The notes under the pieces are model-generated. The model did not search any database. It saw only the letters and a program-made list of their open reading frames with translations, and was not told where the DNA came from. A stretch of DNA of 64,000 nt from Alphaproteobacteria bacterium. Its GTDB lineage: Bacteria > Pseudomonadota > Alphaproteobacteria > RF32 > CAG-239. Location: contig SUUZ01000002.1 in assembly GCA_015062235.1 (NCBI GenBank), positions 124,001-188,000 of the forward strand. Direction: 5' to 3'. The position numbers were made by a program, and so were the translations under genes. This document shows, piece after piece, positions 1-9,590 of the stretch (positions are counted from its first letter, which is position 1; each line of letters starts with the position of its first letter).

Positions 1-922
1 AGGCTTCGAGACGGGCTTGGTAATAATCAACAATACTATCAGCCTTTGCTTTAGATGCTTCAATTACATCATCTGATGTTATAATCGCTGCAGAAGGTAA
101 ATAATCAAATAATGTTGGTAATGCCTCGTCATAGAAAAAAGGCAACCAATTTTCTAAGCCAATATATTTTTGACCATTGGAAATAGCTTCATATATCTCA
201 TCACCACTAAAATTAGCACCAAAAGCTTCGCGATATTTGGAACGAAAATTTTTAATTGTATTAGCATCTAAAATAACTTCGCTCATTACCTTAAATTTAT
301 AAGAATTAAGTTCACTTGTTGTGCGTTGACTCATAACATCAAATTTACGAATACGCTCAACTTCGTCATCAAACAAATCTATGCGCAATGGTTCTTCTGT
401 ACCAACAGGAAAAATATCTATAATATCGCCACGAACAGCATATTCTCCAGATTCATAAACTTGAGCAACTCTCGTATAACCATTAACTGAAACATAATGC
501 AAGAAATCATTAAAATTCAATTTGCTACCAACAGAAACTTCACGTGATGAATTAAGAAAAATTTTCTTTAAAGGAAGTTTTTGTAAGATAGCTCCAACTG
601 ATGTTACAATTATTCTAGGTTTATCTGCAGTTGGATTTTGAGCAAGCTCTGATAAACAATCAATACGAGTTGATATGATGTTGGGATTGGGAGAAACTCG
701 GTCATAAGGAACAGTATCCCATGCAGGAAAACGTAAAACTTTAATATCTGGATGAATATATTCTAGAAGAGATGCAATATTAGAAAGTTCAACCCCACTT
801 GATGCAATATAAATAATATCATTTTGAGAATTAAGCGCAAACTCCCCCACCAAAAAGGCATCATATCCTTTGGCTACAGATGAAAATGTTGTTCCTTTAA
901 TTTTTTTGATATTATATTGCAT
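1..922 (-). CDS. mfd: Transcription-repair coupling factor Mfd, N-terminal part (runs off the window start)
   Basis: Own translation of the minus strand from ATG at 922: MQYNIKKIKGTTFSSVAKGYDAFLVGEFALN...LRFPAWDTVPYDRVSPNPNIISTRIDCLSEL...YESGEYAVRGDIIDIFPVGTEEPLRIDLFDDEVE, typical of the Mfd UvrB-like N-terminus; adjacent to recG. Confidence 0.9.
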   Translation of the reverse strand, partial: MQYNIKKIKGTTFSSVAKGYDAFLVGEFALNSQNDIIYIASSGVELSNIASLLEYIHPDIKVLRFPAWDTVPYDRVSPNPNIISTRIDCLSELAQNPTADKPRIIVTSVGAILQKLPLKKIFLNSSREVSVGSKLNFNDFLHYVSVNGYTRVAQVYESGEYAVRGDIIDIFPVGTEEPLRIDLFDDEVERIRKFDVMSQRTTSELNSYKFKVMSEVILDANTIKNFRSKYREAFGANFSGDEIYEAISNGQKYIGLENWLPFFYDEALPTLFDYLPSAAIITSDDVIEASKAKADSIVDYYQARLEA

Positions 923-998
923 TTTTTATTGCTTGCTATTTACTTAACGCACAAAAATATATACAATAGCTCTTGCTTATGCAAGTTTTATTTGAAAT

Positions 999-3095
999 AT
1001 GAAAGAAAAATTTATGCGTCCTGAAATTTTGTATCCTCTATTTGCTGATATTTCTTCGTTAAAAGGCATTGGAACGAAAACGGTTAAGCTTTTACAAAAC
1101 TTGTTAGGCTCTACAAAATTAATTGATTTAGCCTTTCACTTGCCATCAAATTTGGTCGATAGGAGCTATTGTCCCAAATTGGTTGATGCAATATCTGGGC
1201 GAATTTGCACAATAAAAGCCAAAGTAGTTGAACATATTGCACCAAAGTCTAAACATCAGCCATACAAAGTAATAATGAGTGATGGTACTGATAATATTAG
1301 TTTAATTTTTTTCAAAATTTATGCTGATTCAATAGCTAAAAATCTGCCAATTGGTAGCACCAGAATAGTTAGCGGAAAACTAGATAGTTTTAACGGTAAT
1401 TTGCAGATGTCGCATCCAGACTATATTGTTGATGAAAATGACATCAATAAACTTCCTTTGTTTGAAGCTGTTTATCCTTTGACTGCTGGTATTTCAACCA
1501 AAATGATTAATAGATATATAAACCAAGCATTACAAAAAGTTCCTAATTTACCAGAATGGCTTGATAATGAATTTTTGAAAAAACAAGGTTGGAACAATTT
1601 TAGGCAAGCTCTAACCAATGTTCATTCTCCTCGCTATCGTTCTGATTTAGAACCTTTTTCTAAAGATAGAGCACGTCTTGCTTATGATGAATTGTTAGCT
1701 AACCAATTAGCTTTGGCAATTGTACGTGAAAGAGTCAAAAAGCAAAAAGGAAGAATAATTAAAGGCAACGGAATGTTGCGCAAAAAAATTATGGAGAAAT
1801 TGTCTTTTGAACTTACAAAAGCGCAAAAAAATGTACTAGCTGAAATCTACACAGATCAGGCAGAACCTTTTAGAATGCTCAGACTTTTACAAGGAGATGT
1901 AGGATCTGGTAAAACCATTGTTGCACTGCTTGCAATGTTAAATGCTGTAGAAAGCGGTGTTCAAGCTGCAATTATGGCACCAACTGAAATATTAGCCAAA
2001 CAACATTATGAAACTATTGCGCCTTTGTGTGAAGATATTGGAATTAAGGCAGAGCTTTTAATTGGCAAAACAAAAGGTAAAACTCGTAATAATATTTTGC
2101 AAGATTTAGAAAATGGTAAAATAAATATTATTATCGGTACACATGCACTATTTCAAGAAGATGTTAAATATAAAGATTTGGGGTTTGTGGTTGTCGATGA
2201 ACAGCATCGTTTTGGTGTACATCAACGCTTAAGTTTATCTAACAAAGGCGACAAGGCTGATGTTTTGATTATGACAGCAACTCCTATCCCTCGTACATTG
2301 GTTTTAACCTCTTATGGGGATATGGAATATTCTAAAATTGATCAAATGCCTGAGGGACGCAAACCTGTCGACACCAGAGTATTGCCTGTAAGTAAATTGG
2401 GTGAAACTATAGCTGCGCTAAAACGAAAACTAGAAGAAGGGACCAGAGCTTATTGGGTGTGCCCATTGGTCGAAGAATCAGAAAAAATAGATTTGGCTGC
2501 TGCCGAAGCACGATATACTGATTTGCAAAATTTTTTTGGCGATAAAGTTGGATTAGTCCATGGCAAAATGAAAGAAAAAGACAAAGACATTGTTATGGAA
2601 CGTTTCAAAAAAGGTGAAATAAATCTTTTGGTTGCTACAACTGTAATTGAGGTTGGAGTTAATGTTCCAGAAGCAACTGTTATGGTTATTGAGCATGCAG
2701 AACGTTTTGGCTTGGCACAGTTGCATCAATTAAGAGGGCGGGTAAAACGTGGAATTAATCCTGCTACATGTTTGTTGTTGTATTCTATGCCTTTGAGCGA
2801 AATTGCTCAAGAACGCCTAAACATTATGAAACAAACTGAAGATGGTTTTTTGATTGCTGAAAAAGATCTAGAATTACGAGGTGGAGGCGAAATTTTGGGT
2901 ACACGTCAAAGTGGATTTTGTTCATTTAGACTAGCTGATATGGATTATCACAAAAATCTGCTAGTAATTGCAAATCAAGATGCCAAGCTTATTTTGAACA
3001 AAGATCCAAATTTACAAAGTGAACGAGGACAGGCGCTGCGTACCCTGCTCTATTTGTTTGAAAAAGACGATAGTATCAAAAATTATCGCGGATAA
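999..3095 (+). CDS. recG: ATP-dependent DNA helicase RecG (start may be ATG at 1014)
   Basis: ORF 698 aa with helicase motifs LLQGDVGSGKT, VVDEQHRFGVHQR, MTATPIPRTL and the RecG C-terminus LRGGGEILGTRQSG. Confidence 0.96.
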   Translation: MKEKFMRPEILYPLFADISSLKGIGTKTVKLLQNLLGSTKLIDLAFHLPSNLVDRSYCPKLVDAISGRICTIKAKVVEHIAPKSKHQPYKVIMSDGTDNISLIFFKIYADSIAKNLPIGSTRIVSGKLDSFNGNLQMSHPDYIVDENDINKLPLFEAVYPLTAGISTKMINRYINQALQKVPNLPEWLDNEFLKKQGWNNFRQALTNVHSPRYRSDLEPFSKDRARLAYDELLANQLALAIVRERVKKQKGRIIKGNGMLRKKIMEKLSFELTKAQKNVLAEIYTDQAEPFRMLRLLQGDVGSGKTIVALLAMLNAVESGVQAAIMAPTEILAKQHYETIAPLCEDIGIKAELLIGKTKGKTRNNILQDLENGKINIIIGTHALFQEDVKYKDLGFVVVDEQHRFGVHQRLSLSNKGDKADVLIMTATPIPRTLVLTSYGDMEYSKIDQMPEGRKPVDTRVLPVSKLGETIAALKRKLEEGTRAYWVCPLVEESEKIDLAAAEARYTDLQNFFGDKVGLVHGKMKEKDKDIVMERFKKGEINLLVATTVIEVGVNVPEATVMVIEHAERFGLAQLHQLRGRVKRGINPATCLLLYSMPLSEIAQERLNIMKQTEDGFLIAEKDLELRGGGEILGTRQSGFCSFRLADMDYHKNLLVIANQDAKLILNKDPNLQSERGQALRTLLYLFEKDDSIKNYRG

Positions 3096-3268
3096 AATAA
3101 ATATGCATTCTGTAAGCAAGGGGTATTTAGCAGAAAATATTGCCGAAGATATCTATGGATATAACAAACTTGTAAAGTTCGTTATTGCGTAATTTTGGAT
3201 TGATAATGTAAAAAATAGCGCCAAGCCTTCTTTTGAGGACATGACGCTGTTTCTTTATAACGTGGCAA

Positions 3269-3547
3269 TTATTTATTGCCTTTCAGTTTGTGTACTACCC
3301 ATATAATAAATGGGTAGATAGCACAGTAAGTAACAATACCTAACCCCAAGATAATGAAGATGTCTTTGTATTCATAGACAAAGGCGTTGATTTTTTTTGA
3401 GAAAATTGCATAAATTATGACAGCAATCAAAACCCCAAACAAAATCTTTTTCAATCTACTCAAAAAGATGTCTAACTTGGTTAGTTGTTCATTAAATTCC
3501 ATCCAGTCCTGAAGATTATCATCAGGATCCTCATACGGTGTACTCAT
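3269..3547 (-). CDS. Small hypothetical membrane protein
   Basis: ORF 92 aa with two hydrophobic segments. Confidence 0.55.
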   Translation of the reverse strand: MSTPYEDPDDNLQDWMEFNEQLTKLDIFLSRLKKILFGVLIAVIIYAIFSKKINAFVYEYKDIFIILGLGIVTYCAIYPFIIWVVHKLKGNK

Positions 3548-3742
3548 AGGCTAAAAATTAAAATTAATAAATCTATAAAATTATTTTCTAATGCAGATTA
3601 CATAGCATTTTTTTTATATTTATTCAATAAAAAACTTAATTAATCTATCATTTTCAATATTTTTTAAAAACAAGGAAGATGGCTAATTTCATTCGCTAAT
3701 ACTCATTCAAGTAAAATCAATGCATTACAAAACAAAAATATA

Positions 3743-3773
3743 GCATTTAAACCACCGTTTAAATGCTATATTT
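3743..3773. repeat. Inverted repeat, gene-distal copy, locus 1 (core of a 38-bp palindrome 3736..3773)
   Basis: GCATTTAAACCACCGTTTAAATGCTATATTT; perfect reverse complement of 3889..3919; the full palindrome AAATATAGCATTTAAAC-CACC-GTTTAAATGCTATATTT has 17-bp perfect arms. Confidence 0.95.
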
Positions 3774-3888
3774 ATTTTAATTATACATCAAAAAAAGTAA
3801 AAAAGCAATTAATTATATTTTATGACATATTTTCAATATGTTAGCTCGTTTTTCTATCTTTCTTTTTTCATCTTAAAAATCGTTTCAC
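3774..3888 (-). promoter_or_regulatory. 115-bp segment between the inverted repeats; candidate invertible promoter, locus 1
   Basis: Minus-strand -35 TTGCTT (3803..3808), 17-bp spacer, -10 TATAAT (3780..3785), directed away from the 3965 ORF; same length and promoter as 21513..21627. Confidence 0.7.
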
Positions 3889-3919
3889 AAATATAGCATT
3901 TAAACGGTGGTTTAAATGC
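3889..3919. repeat. Inverted repeat, gene-proximal copy, locus 1
   Basis: AAATATAGCATTTAAACGGTGGTTTAAATGC, exact reverse complement of 3743..3773. Confidence 0.95.
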
Positions 3920-3964
3920 ACGATTCGGATAATTTAGGGGTAACTTGAAAAAAGGAGAAAGGTT

Positions 3965-4813
3965 ATGAAAAAATATTTACTTTTATGTTCAGCTTTAGTT
4001 GTGGCTTCATCAGCTTATGCTTTGGATTGTGCAACACCGCCAACTTGTGAAGACCTTGGTTTTACAATGAGTGCAGATGAATGTGCTGGAAAATTTACTC
4101 TTAAATGCCCTTTTGATAATACTAACGTTTTTTGTGGTATGAATATCAATGATGGTACAGCTTGCCAAAGCAAAATTGGTGATATGACTGTGATTACCTC
4201 CTCAAGTACGCTACTAGGTTCGGGTACAGATTATCTTTATCCTGAAAATTGCATGTCGTGTGGAACAAATGGTATTACTTTAGGGGCTAATTCAACATTA
4301 AACTCTTATTGTGCATTCTCAGAGTGTTATTGTACTGATAAGCCTGGCTATTGTCAGGCCACTATTACATTAGCCGATGGTTCTGCTGTTAAGGGAATAG
4401 AATTACAGAGTGTACTAACCCTTAATATTAATGGTGCCACTACTCTTTATAATACAGATTTTGATGTTGAGCTAGCTGTTTTAAATACAGGAGCTAGCGG
4501 CAAAAATATAGCTATACAGTCAAAATCCACTGGTACTATCTCAACATTACGTGCTGCATATTCTGGTTCACCTACCTATAATATCGTGTTAAGTTCAGGA
4601 AGTTATCTTACCATAACAAATCTTGGGGTACATCCTTCTTTTAATCCTTTAACAACGACGGGTGTTGCAACTGTAAATGTTATAATGAACTCAAACACTA
4701 AATTTACTTATAAAGGAACAACTTATACCAAAGGACTTAGCGTAGGCAACACCGCCCTCACCTGCACGATTATTGCTTCTGTCAATGGCTTACAACTTGG
4801 TGTATGTAAATAG
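3965..4813 (+). CDS. Secreted protein with N-terminal Cys-rich domain and a Ser/Thr/Asn-rich C-terminal region; paralogue of 20894..21436
   Basis: Signal peptide MKKYLLLCSALVVASSAYA; motif LDCATPPTCEDLGFTMSADECAGKFTLKCPFDNTNVFCG shared with the second locus; SD aaggagaaa. Confidence 0.85.
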   Translation: MKKYLLLCSALVVASSAYALDCATPPTCEDLGFTMSADECAGKFTLKCPFDNTNVFCGMNINDGTACQSKIGDMTVITSSSTLLGSGTDYLYPENCMSCGTNGITLGANSTLNSYCAFSECYCTDKPGYCQATITLADGSAVKGIELQSVLTLNINGATTLYNTDFDVELAVLNTGASGKNIAIQSKSTGTISTLRAAYSGSPTYNIVLSSGSYLTITNLGVHPSFNPLTTTGVATVNVIMNSNTKFTYKGTTYTKGLSVGNTALTCTIIASVNGLQLGVCK

Positions 4814-4845
4814 CTATATAGTTAGTCATTTATTTGTTCTAAATT

Positions 4846-4880
4846 CTACTCCCCTCAATAAGATTATTGAGGGGAGTTTG
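4846..4880. terminator. Bidirectional intrinsic terminator
   Basis: CTCCCCTCAATAAGATTATTGAGGGGAG hairpin between convergent genes. Confidence 0.6.
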
Positions 4881-4883
4881 GAT

Positions 4884-6191
4884 TTATTTAGTTAATTCGC
4901 TAACATTTTTGATAAAATCTTCACCGCGGGCAATAAAATTTTTGTAATAACCAAAGCTTGGAGCTGTTGGCGAAAACAAGACCAAAGTTCCGTTTTGTTG
5001 TTTCATTTCATCATAAGCTAGTTTTACCGCTTGAGCTAGATTTTCAGCTTCTATCAATTTGAAGTCTATTCTGGTTACATATTGACGAATGCTTTCAGCA
5101 ATTTGGGGACCACATTGAAACAAAGTAATAGCTAATTTGACTTTGGGATTTGCTTCAATAAATTTGGCATATTCAGTATAATCTTGTTTATTAATTGTAC
5201 CACCAGAAATGATTGCCATATTATCAGTAAAGCTTTTCATAGCACTAATAGCTGCTTCTGGTGCGGTAGAAATACTATCATTAATAAAACGGATGCCATT
5301 AACCATACCAACATCTTGTAGACGATGCGCTACTTGTTCAAATGATGGCAAACTTTTTAATGCTTGGCGCCAATCTAGCCCCAGATATTCTAATACTGTC
5401 ATAACGCCTGCCAAATTTTCCATATTATGATTGCCATTTATTTGCAAATCATCAATATTACAAATTGCTTCGCCTTTATAATATAGGCATTTATCAATAG
5501 CGTAAAAACCATTTTCTTGCCCATAAAAAATGCAATTTGGTAGACCAGCACTATATTTCATAAGCTCGGCATTATTTACATTAACCACCGCTGCATCTGA
5601 CTTAAATGCAAGATGAATTTTGTCTTTGCAGTAGCCATCGTGCCCACCGTGCCAATCTGTATGAACAGAAAATAAATTGGTAAACATAACAACATTTGGT
5701 GAGTTTTCGATATCTGAAGCCTGATAGCTAGAAAATTCACCAATTATATAATCATTTTCTTCATCAAGTAAGTCAACTAATGCCTTACCAATATTTCCGC
5801 CAAGGGCAACTTTTAAATTTAGGGATTTGAGCATATGATAAAGCATGCTAACACTTAGTGTTTTACCTTTAGAACCCGTTATTCCAATTACTTTGGTATT
5901 AGGATGATTAGCTTTTATCTCTTCTAAAAACAAATTAGAACTTGAGGTTATCACTAGCCCCTGCTCTTTTAATTGACGAATTTCGGGTTTATATATACTT
6001 ACTCCTGGAGAACGAAAAATGACATCACTTTTTGTTGCAAGCTCTTGCAATTTAGCAATACCATCTTCGTCGTTATAGGTATAGATATTTTTACCAAGCT
6101 GATGTTTTTCTAGATAATTTTTAACAGCCTGACCCTCTGTTCCCATACCCCATATAATGATATTTTTATCTTTTAATTCACTAATCAACAT
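4884..6191 (-). CDS. murD: UDP-N-acetylmuramoyl-L-alanine--D-glutamate ligase
   Basis: ITGSKGKT P-loop, NHNMENLAGVMTVLEYLGL, FINDSISTAPEAAISAM; start placed at MLISELKDKNIIIWGMG (6191) rather than the ORF-track M at 6290, which overlaps the upstream gene. Confidence 0.85.
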   Translation of the reverse strand: MLISELKDKNIIIWGMGTEGQAVKNYLEKHQLGKNIYTYNDEDGIAKLQELATKSDVIFRSPGVSIYKPEIRQLKEQGLVITSSSNLFLEEIKANHPNTKVIGITGSKGKTLSVSMLYHMLKSLNLKVALGGNIGKALVDLLDEENDYIIGEFSSYQASDIENSPNVVMFTNLFSVHTDWHGGHDGYCKDKIHLAFKSDAAVVNVNNAELMKYSAGLPNCIFYGQENGFYAIDKCLYYKGEAICNIDDLQINGNHNMENLAGVMTVLEYLGLDWRQALKSLPSFEQVAHRLQDVGMVNGIRFINDSISTAPEAAISAMKSFTDNMAIISGGTINKQDYTEYAKFIEANPKVKLAITLFQCGPQIAESIRQYVTRIDFKLIEAENLAQAVKLAYDEMKQQNGTLVLFSPTAPSFGYYKNFIARGEDFIKNVSELTK

Positions 6192-8589
6192 TTTTATTAG
6201 ACTTCCTTTTTTTAGCATAGAATTGGGCTTCGGTTCTGTCAGCAATCTGGCTACCTTGGTGAATAACCATTTGACGAAATGGAATTTCAATCCCCTCTTC
6301 CTTAAAACGTCTATTAATTATAAAACGAACATCACTTGGCGCAGTCCAGCCTACATTAATATCTGAAACATAGAAACGAAGTTCAAAATCAAGACTGCTT
6401 TCACCAAAATCTTGAAACAAGACATAAGGTGCTGGTTTTTTAGCAACTTTGGGGTGCGATATGGCAGATTCAAGCAGAATATCTTTAACACGGTCAACAT
6501 CGCTACCGTATGCAACCCCAACTTTTACAGCGTATCTTGCCCAATTGTTTTGGTGAGTACGATTAACCACAGAATTTGACAATACCTGCGAGTTAGGAAT
6601 AATAACACTGGCACGATTAAAGGTTTGAACCTCGGTTGAACGAATATTAATTTGTTTAACCTCGCCTTCGTCATTACCTATAACGACCCAATCTCCAACT
6701 TTTAAGGGGCGTTCTATCAACATGATAATACCTGATACAAAATTGTTGACCACATCTTGAAGACCAAGACCAATACCTACAGACAAAGCACCTGCGATTA
6801 AGGCTATATTAGTTAAGTTTCCACCCATAACCGCAATAGCTAATAGAGCCGCTAAAACATAGCCAATATAAGCAAAACCAGATGCTAGAGAATGTTTAGT
6901 ACCAGAATCAATAGATGTCTTTTCTAGCAATTTAAATTCTATACGATGGCGGATAAATTTAATTAGCCATAAACAAATTACAAATATCAATATTCCCATG
7001 AATATTGATAATAAAGATATCTCTATACCGCCAATAGTAAAACCTGAAAAAGCTTTATATGCTGTTGCCTGTAAAACATCAAATGGCACACCCCACAACA
7101 ATAACAAACCACCAACTAACAACAAAAACAATACTGGCTCTGCTATTATACCAAACCAAAAATCTATCTTACGCAAAAATATACGGCGCATACGGAAAGT
7201 GTTTACCCAAACTCCCATTAGTAATATACGTTGAATAAAATCGTATAAAAATTGGCGAATAATGCTGAAAACACCAATAACTATTGCAGATAGTACTGCA
7301 CGATTAACTATGAAAGAAGCTAGACGAGCATAACCTAATAATGACATACCAATAATACTTAAAGCAAAGAGGCTAATTAACATACCTATTCTGAAAGTAT
7401 TTTTTTCTTGCTCGGCAATTTCTTCTTCATCATCTTCGTTAATAACTTCTACTTGCTCAGAAGCAAAGTAAACATGAGCAATCCAAACAACACAAAATGC
7501 TTTAACCATTGATGCTATCGCCAATATATAAGATAATAATTCTAAAGGATAGTCATAGGTTGTCACGATGTGTTGTAAAAAAGCAAACACTCCAAAAACA
7601 GCAATAGTAAAATAAATTGACCTTGTCATTTTTTTGGCTTTGTCGGTTGGCATTTTAATTAAACGCCATTTTTCATTATAAGGTGTAAACACAACACGGC
7701 ACGAAGCTCGACCAATAATAACATAAAGCAAATAATACAATAAACTTGGCAAGACCAATCCTAAAAAACTTGCCTTCATGAGTTCAGCATTAACAACCCA
7801 ATACCAACAAAAAGAAATTATTGCAGTTGGAATAATGCCATAAGCGAACCATACTGTTATAGAAGCAACAAGTTTGCGTCCTAATCTAGGTGATTCGATA
7901 TCGGCTCGATAGCCCCAACGACGAATAATAAAACGGCGTAACAAATAACCAATGCAAGTTATAAACGCAATAACCAACACAACAATTATTATATTGTCAT
8001 GTACGATATCTTTTTGTTTTGCTGATAAATTAGAATACCAATCATAAGGAGATTTAACAATATCAAAACCAAGTTCTAAAAGTTCACCGTTTACTTTTAG
8101 TAATGTCGGAAAATCAAAAAATCCCCAATCAGATTTTAGCAAATTACCCCATAGCATTTGATTACGTATATCAAAAATGCGTTGATTTAATTCATCAATT
8201 TTGGTGCTAAGGATATCAATTTCAGAAAGGCGTGTCTTTTCGTTGGAAAGTTCTTGATTAAATTCTTGTCTTTTTTGAGCTATTATTTTTGCTTCTGGTA
8301 AATTTTCATCAATAACGCCTAGTGCCTCTATTCTTTTTTCAATAATTTTTATTTCGCTATCAATTATTTTGCGAGCTTCATCAATTTTAATATTGGTTTC
8401 GGTTAAATAAGATATCTCGCTGACTAAGTTATCAATATTAGGTTCTTTGGCTTTAGTTTGTTTTTCAATTTGTGCCAAATGAGATGATACCTCTTTATAA
8501 CTTAAACCAGCACCAAGATTGTCTATTTTATTGGCGTAGACATTAAAGCTAAATAAAATTAAAATTAAAAGAGTGCTAAATTGTTTCAT
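6181..8589 (-). CDS. MscS-family (MscK/KefA-like) mechanosensitive ion channel
   Basis: ORF 802 aa; multiple TM helices; MscS signature ALIAGALSVGIGLGLQDVVNNFVSGIIMLIERPLKVGDWV. Confidence 0.93.
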   Translation of the reverse strand: MKQFSTLLILILFSFNVYANKIDNLGAGLSYKEVSSHLAQIEKQTKAKEPNIDNLVSEISYLTETNIKIDEARKIIDSEIKIIEKRIEALGVIDENLPEAKIIAQKRQEFNQELSNEKTRLSEIDILSTKIDELNQRIFDIRNQMLWGNLLKSDWGFFDFPTLLKVNGELLELGFDIVKSPYDWYSNLSAKQKDIVHDNIIIVVLVIAFITCIGYLLRRFIIRRWGYRADIESPRLGRKLVASITVWFAYGIIPTAIISFCWYWVVNAELMKASFLGLVLPSLLYYLLYVIIGRASCRVVFTPYNEKWRLIKMPTDKAKKMTRSIYFTIAVFGVFAFLQHIVTTYDYPLELLSYILAIASMVKAFCVVWIAHVYFASEQVEVINEDDEEEIAEQEKNTFRIGMLISLFALSIIGMSLLGYARLASFIVNRAVLSAIVIGVFSIIRQFLYDFIQRILLMGVWVNTFRMRRIFLRKIDFWFGIIAEPVLFLLLVGGLLLLWGVPFDVLQATAYKAFSGFTIGGIEISLLSIFMGILIFVICLWLIKFIRHRIEFKLLEKTSIDSGTKHSLASGFAYIGYVLAALLAIAVMGGNLTNIALIAGALSVGIGLGLQDVVNNFVSGIIMLIERPLKVGDWVVIGNDEGEVKQINIRSTEVQTFNRASVIIPNSQVLSNSVVNRTHQNNWARYAVKVGVAYGSDVDRVKDILLESAISHPKVAKKPAPYVLFQDFGESSLDFELRFYVSDINVGWTAPSDVRFIINRRFKEEGIEIPFRQMVIHQGSQIADRTEAQFYAKKRKSNKNVD

Positions 8590-9590
8590 TATTTATCCTT
8601 TTTTAAAAATTGCTTCAATAAAGCTAAGATATTTTGTGCTGCTATTTTGTATGCATCACCAGCAATCCAAAGGCTGATGCCATTGTCAACTGTCATATCT
8701 TGGCGGATGCGACTAACAAAAATAGAATTTTCGCCTTGAACATCTGTCATTGAGGCATAACCACCATCTTGTTGAGTATCTAGAACTAAAACCCCGCGTG
8801 TTTTCTTTATATCTTCACGAGCCTCATCAGCATCTATATCTTGAATGGTTTCAACATTAACAAACATCCCCATGCCAACAAATACAGGAACAACAGCACA
8901 ATTTGCATGAACCTTAATATTTGCTCCTAAAACTTGCTTAATTTGCGAATTATAAAGCCATTCGTTATAAGTTTCTTCGCCAATAAAAGAACCAACTTGG
9001 GGAACTACATTAAAAGCCAAAGTTTTATGAAACAACCCGACCGAAGATGCTGTATCATTCATTAAAATACGGCGAGTTTGATTATAAAGCTCGCTCATAC
9101 CATCTTGCCCCTCAAAATCAGCTGAAACAAAAGCCGAAATGCGTAAAGTTTTAATTTGATATTTTTGATTGATATTAGCTAAAGCCCCTAAAAGTTCTAC
9201 AATATAGGGGTGTGGAACATTAATAATATTTTTTTGAGATTTGATAACATCTGTATCATTAATACCGCCAACAATCATTGGAATTTTTTCGTCACCCTCA
9301 AGTGCTGATGTAGCATTAATTATTTTGCTATCTGCTGATGCTAGTTTTGTCGCATATTTTGTGGCTGTTTGCTCGTTATCTGTAAAAATAATTGCCGCAA
9401 AATCTTTAGCTTGAAGGGTATCAATAGAATATACATTCAGGATTTCATCTCCAAATGACATTGTAACATTACCTTGAACATGAGGAGCAAAAACTGAAAC
9501 CTTATCTTTGGTATATCCTCTTAAAGATAGTAAATCCAACAAGTTTTTGGCTAATGCGTTTTTATAACCGATAATTGCAATTTTATTCAT
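8589..9590 (-). CDS. Aspartate-semialdehyde dehydrogenase homologue with degenerate active site (Usg-like)
   Basis: N-terminal Rossmann region and ASADH-like C-terminal domain (LRISAFVSADFEGQDGMSELYNQTR, HANCAVVPVFVGM), but the expected NPNCST catalytic segment reads NVPHPYI. Confidence 0.7.
   Translation of the reverse strand: MNKIAIIGYKNALAKNLLDLLSLRGYTKDKVSVFAPHVQGNVTMSFGDEILNVYSIDTLQAKDFAAIIFTDNEQTATKYATKLASADSKIINATSALEGDEKIPMIVGGINDTDVIKSQKNIINVPHPYIVELLGALANINQKYQIKTLRISAFVSADFEGQDGMSELYNQTRRILMNDTASSVGLFHKTLAFNVVPQVGSFIGEETYNEWLYNSQIKQVLGANIKVHANCAVVPVFVGMGMFVNVETIQDIDADEAREDIKKTRGVLVLDTQQDGGYASMTDVQGENSIFVSRIRQDMTVDNGISLWIAGDAYKIAAQNILALLKQFLKKDK

Noticed and set aside
3103-3192. 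29-codon ORF MHSVSKGYLAENIAEDIYGYNKLVKFVIA after recG
   Set aside because: The first residues faintly recall the YraN N-terminus, so it could be a truncated remnant, but it is too short to support.
3736-3773. Reading the 38-bp palindrome as an intrinsic terminator
   Set aside because: AT-rich stem without a GC-rich base and U-tract typical of terminators; paired, oriented copies around a promoter are better explained as recombination or operator sites.
6157-6366. Small plus-strand ORFs antisense to confident genes (such as 5209, 6157, 6998, 11579, 11899, 12677, 13543, 15103, 17434, 19315, 27264, 30926)
   Set aside because: All fully or mostly overlap well-supported genes on the opposite strand and lack recognisable domains.
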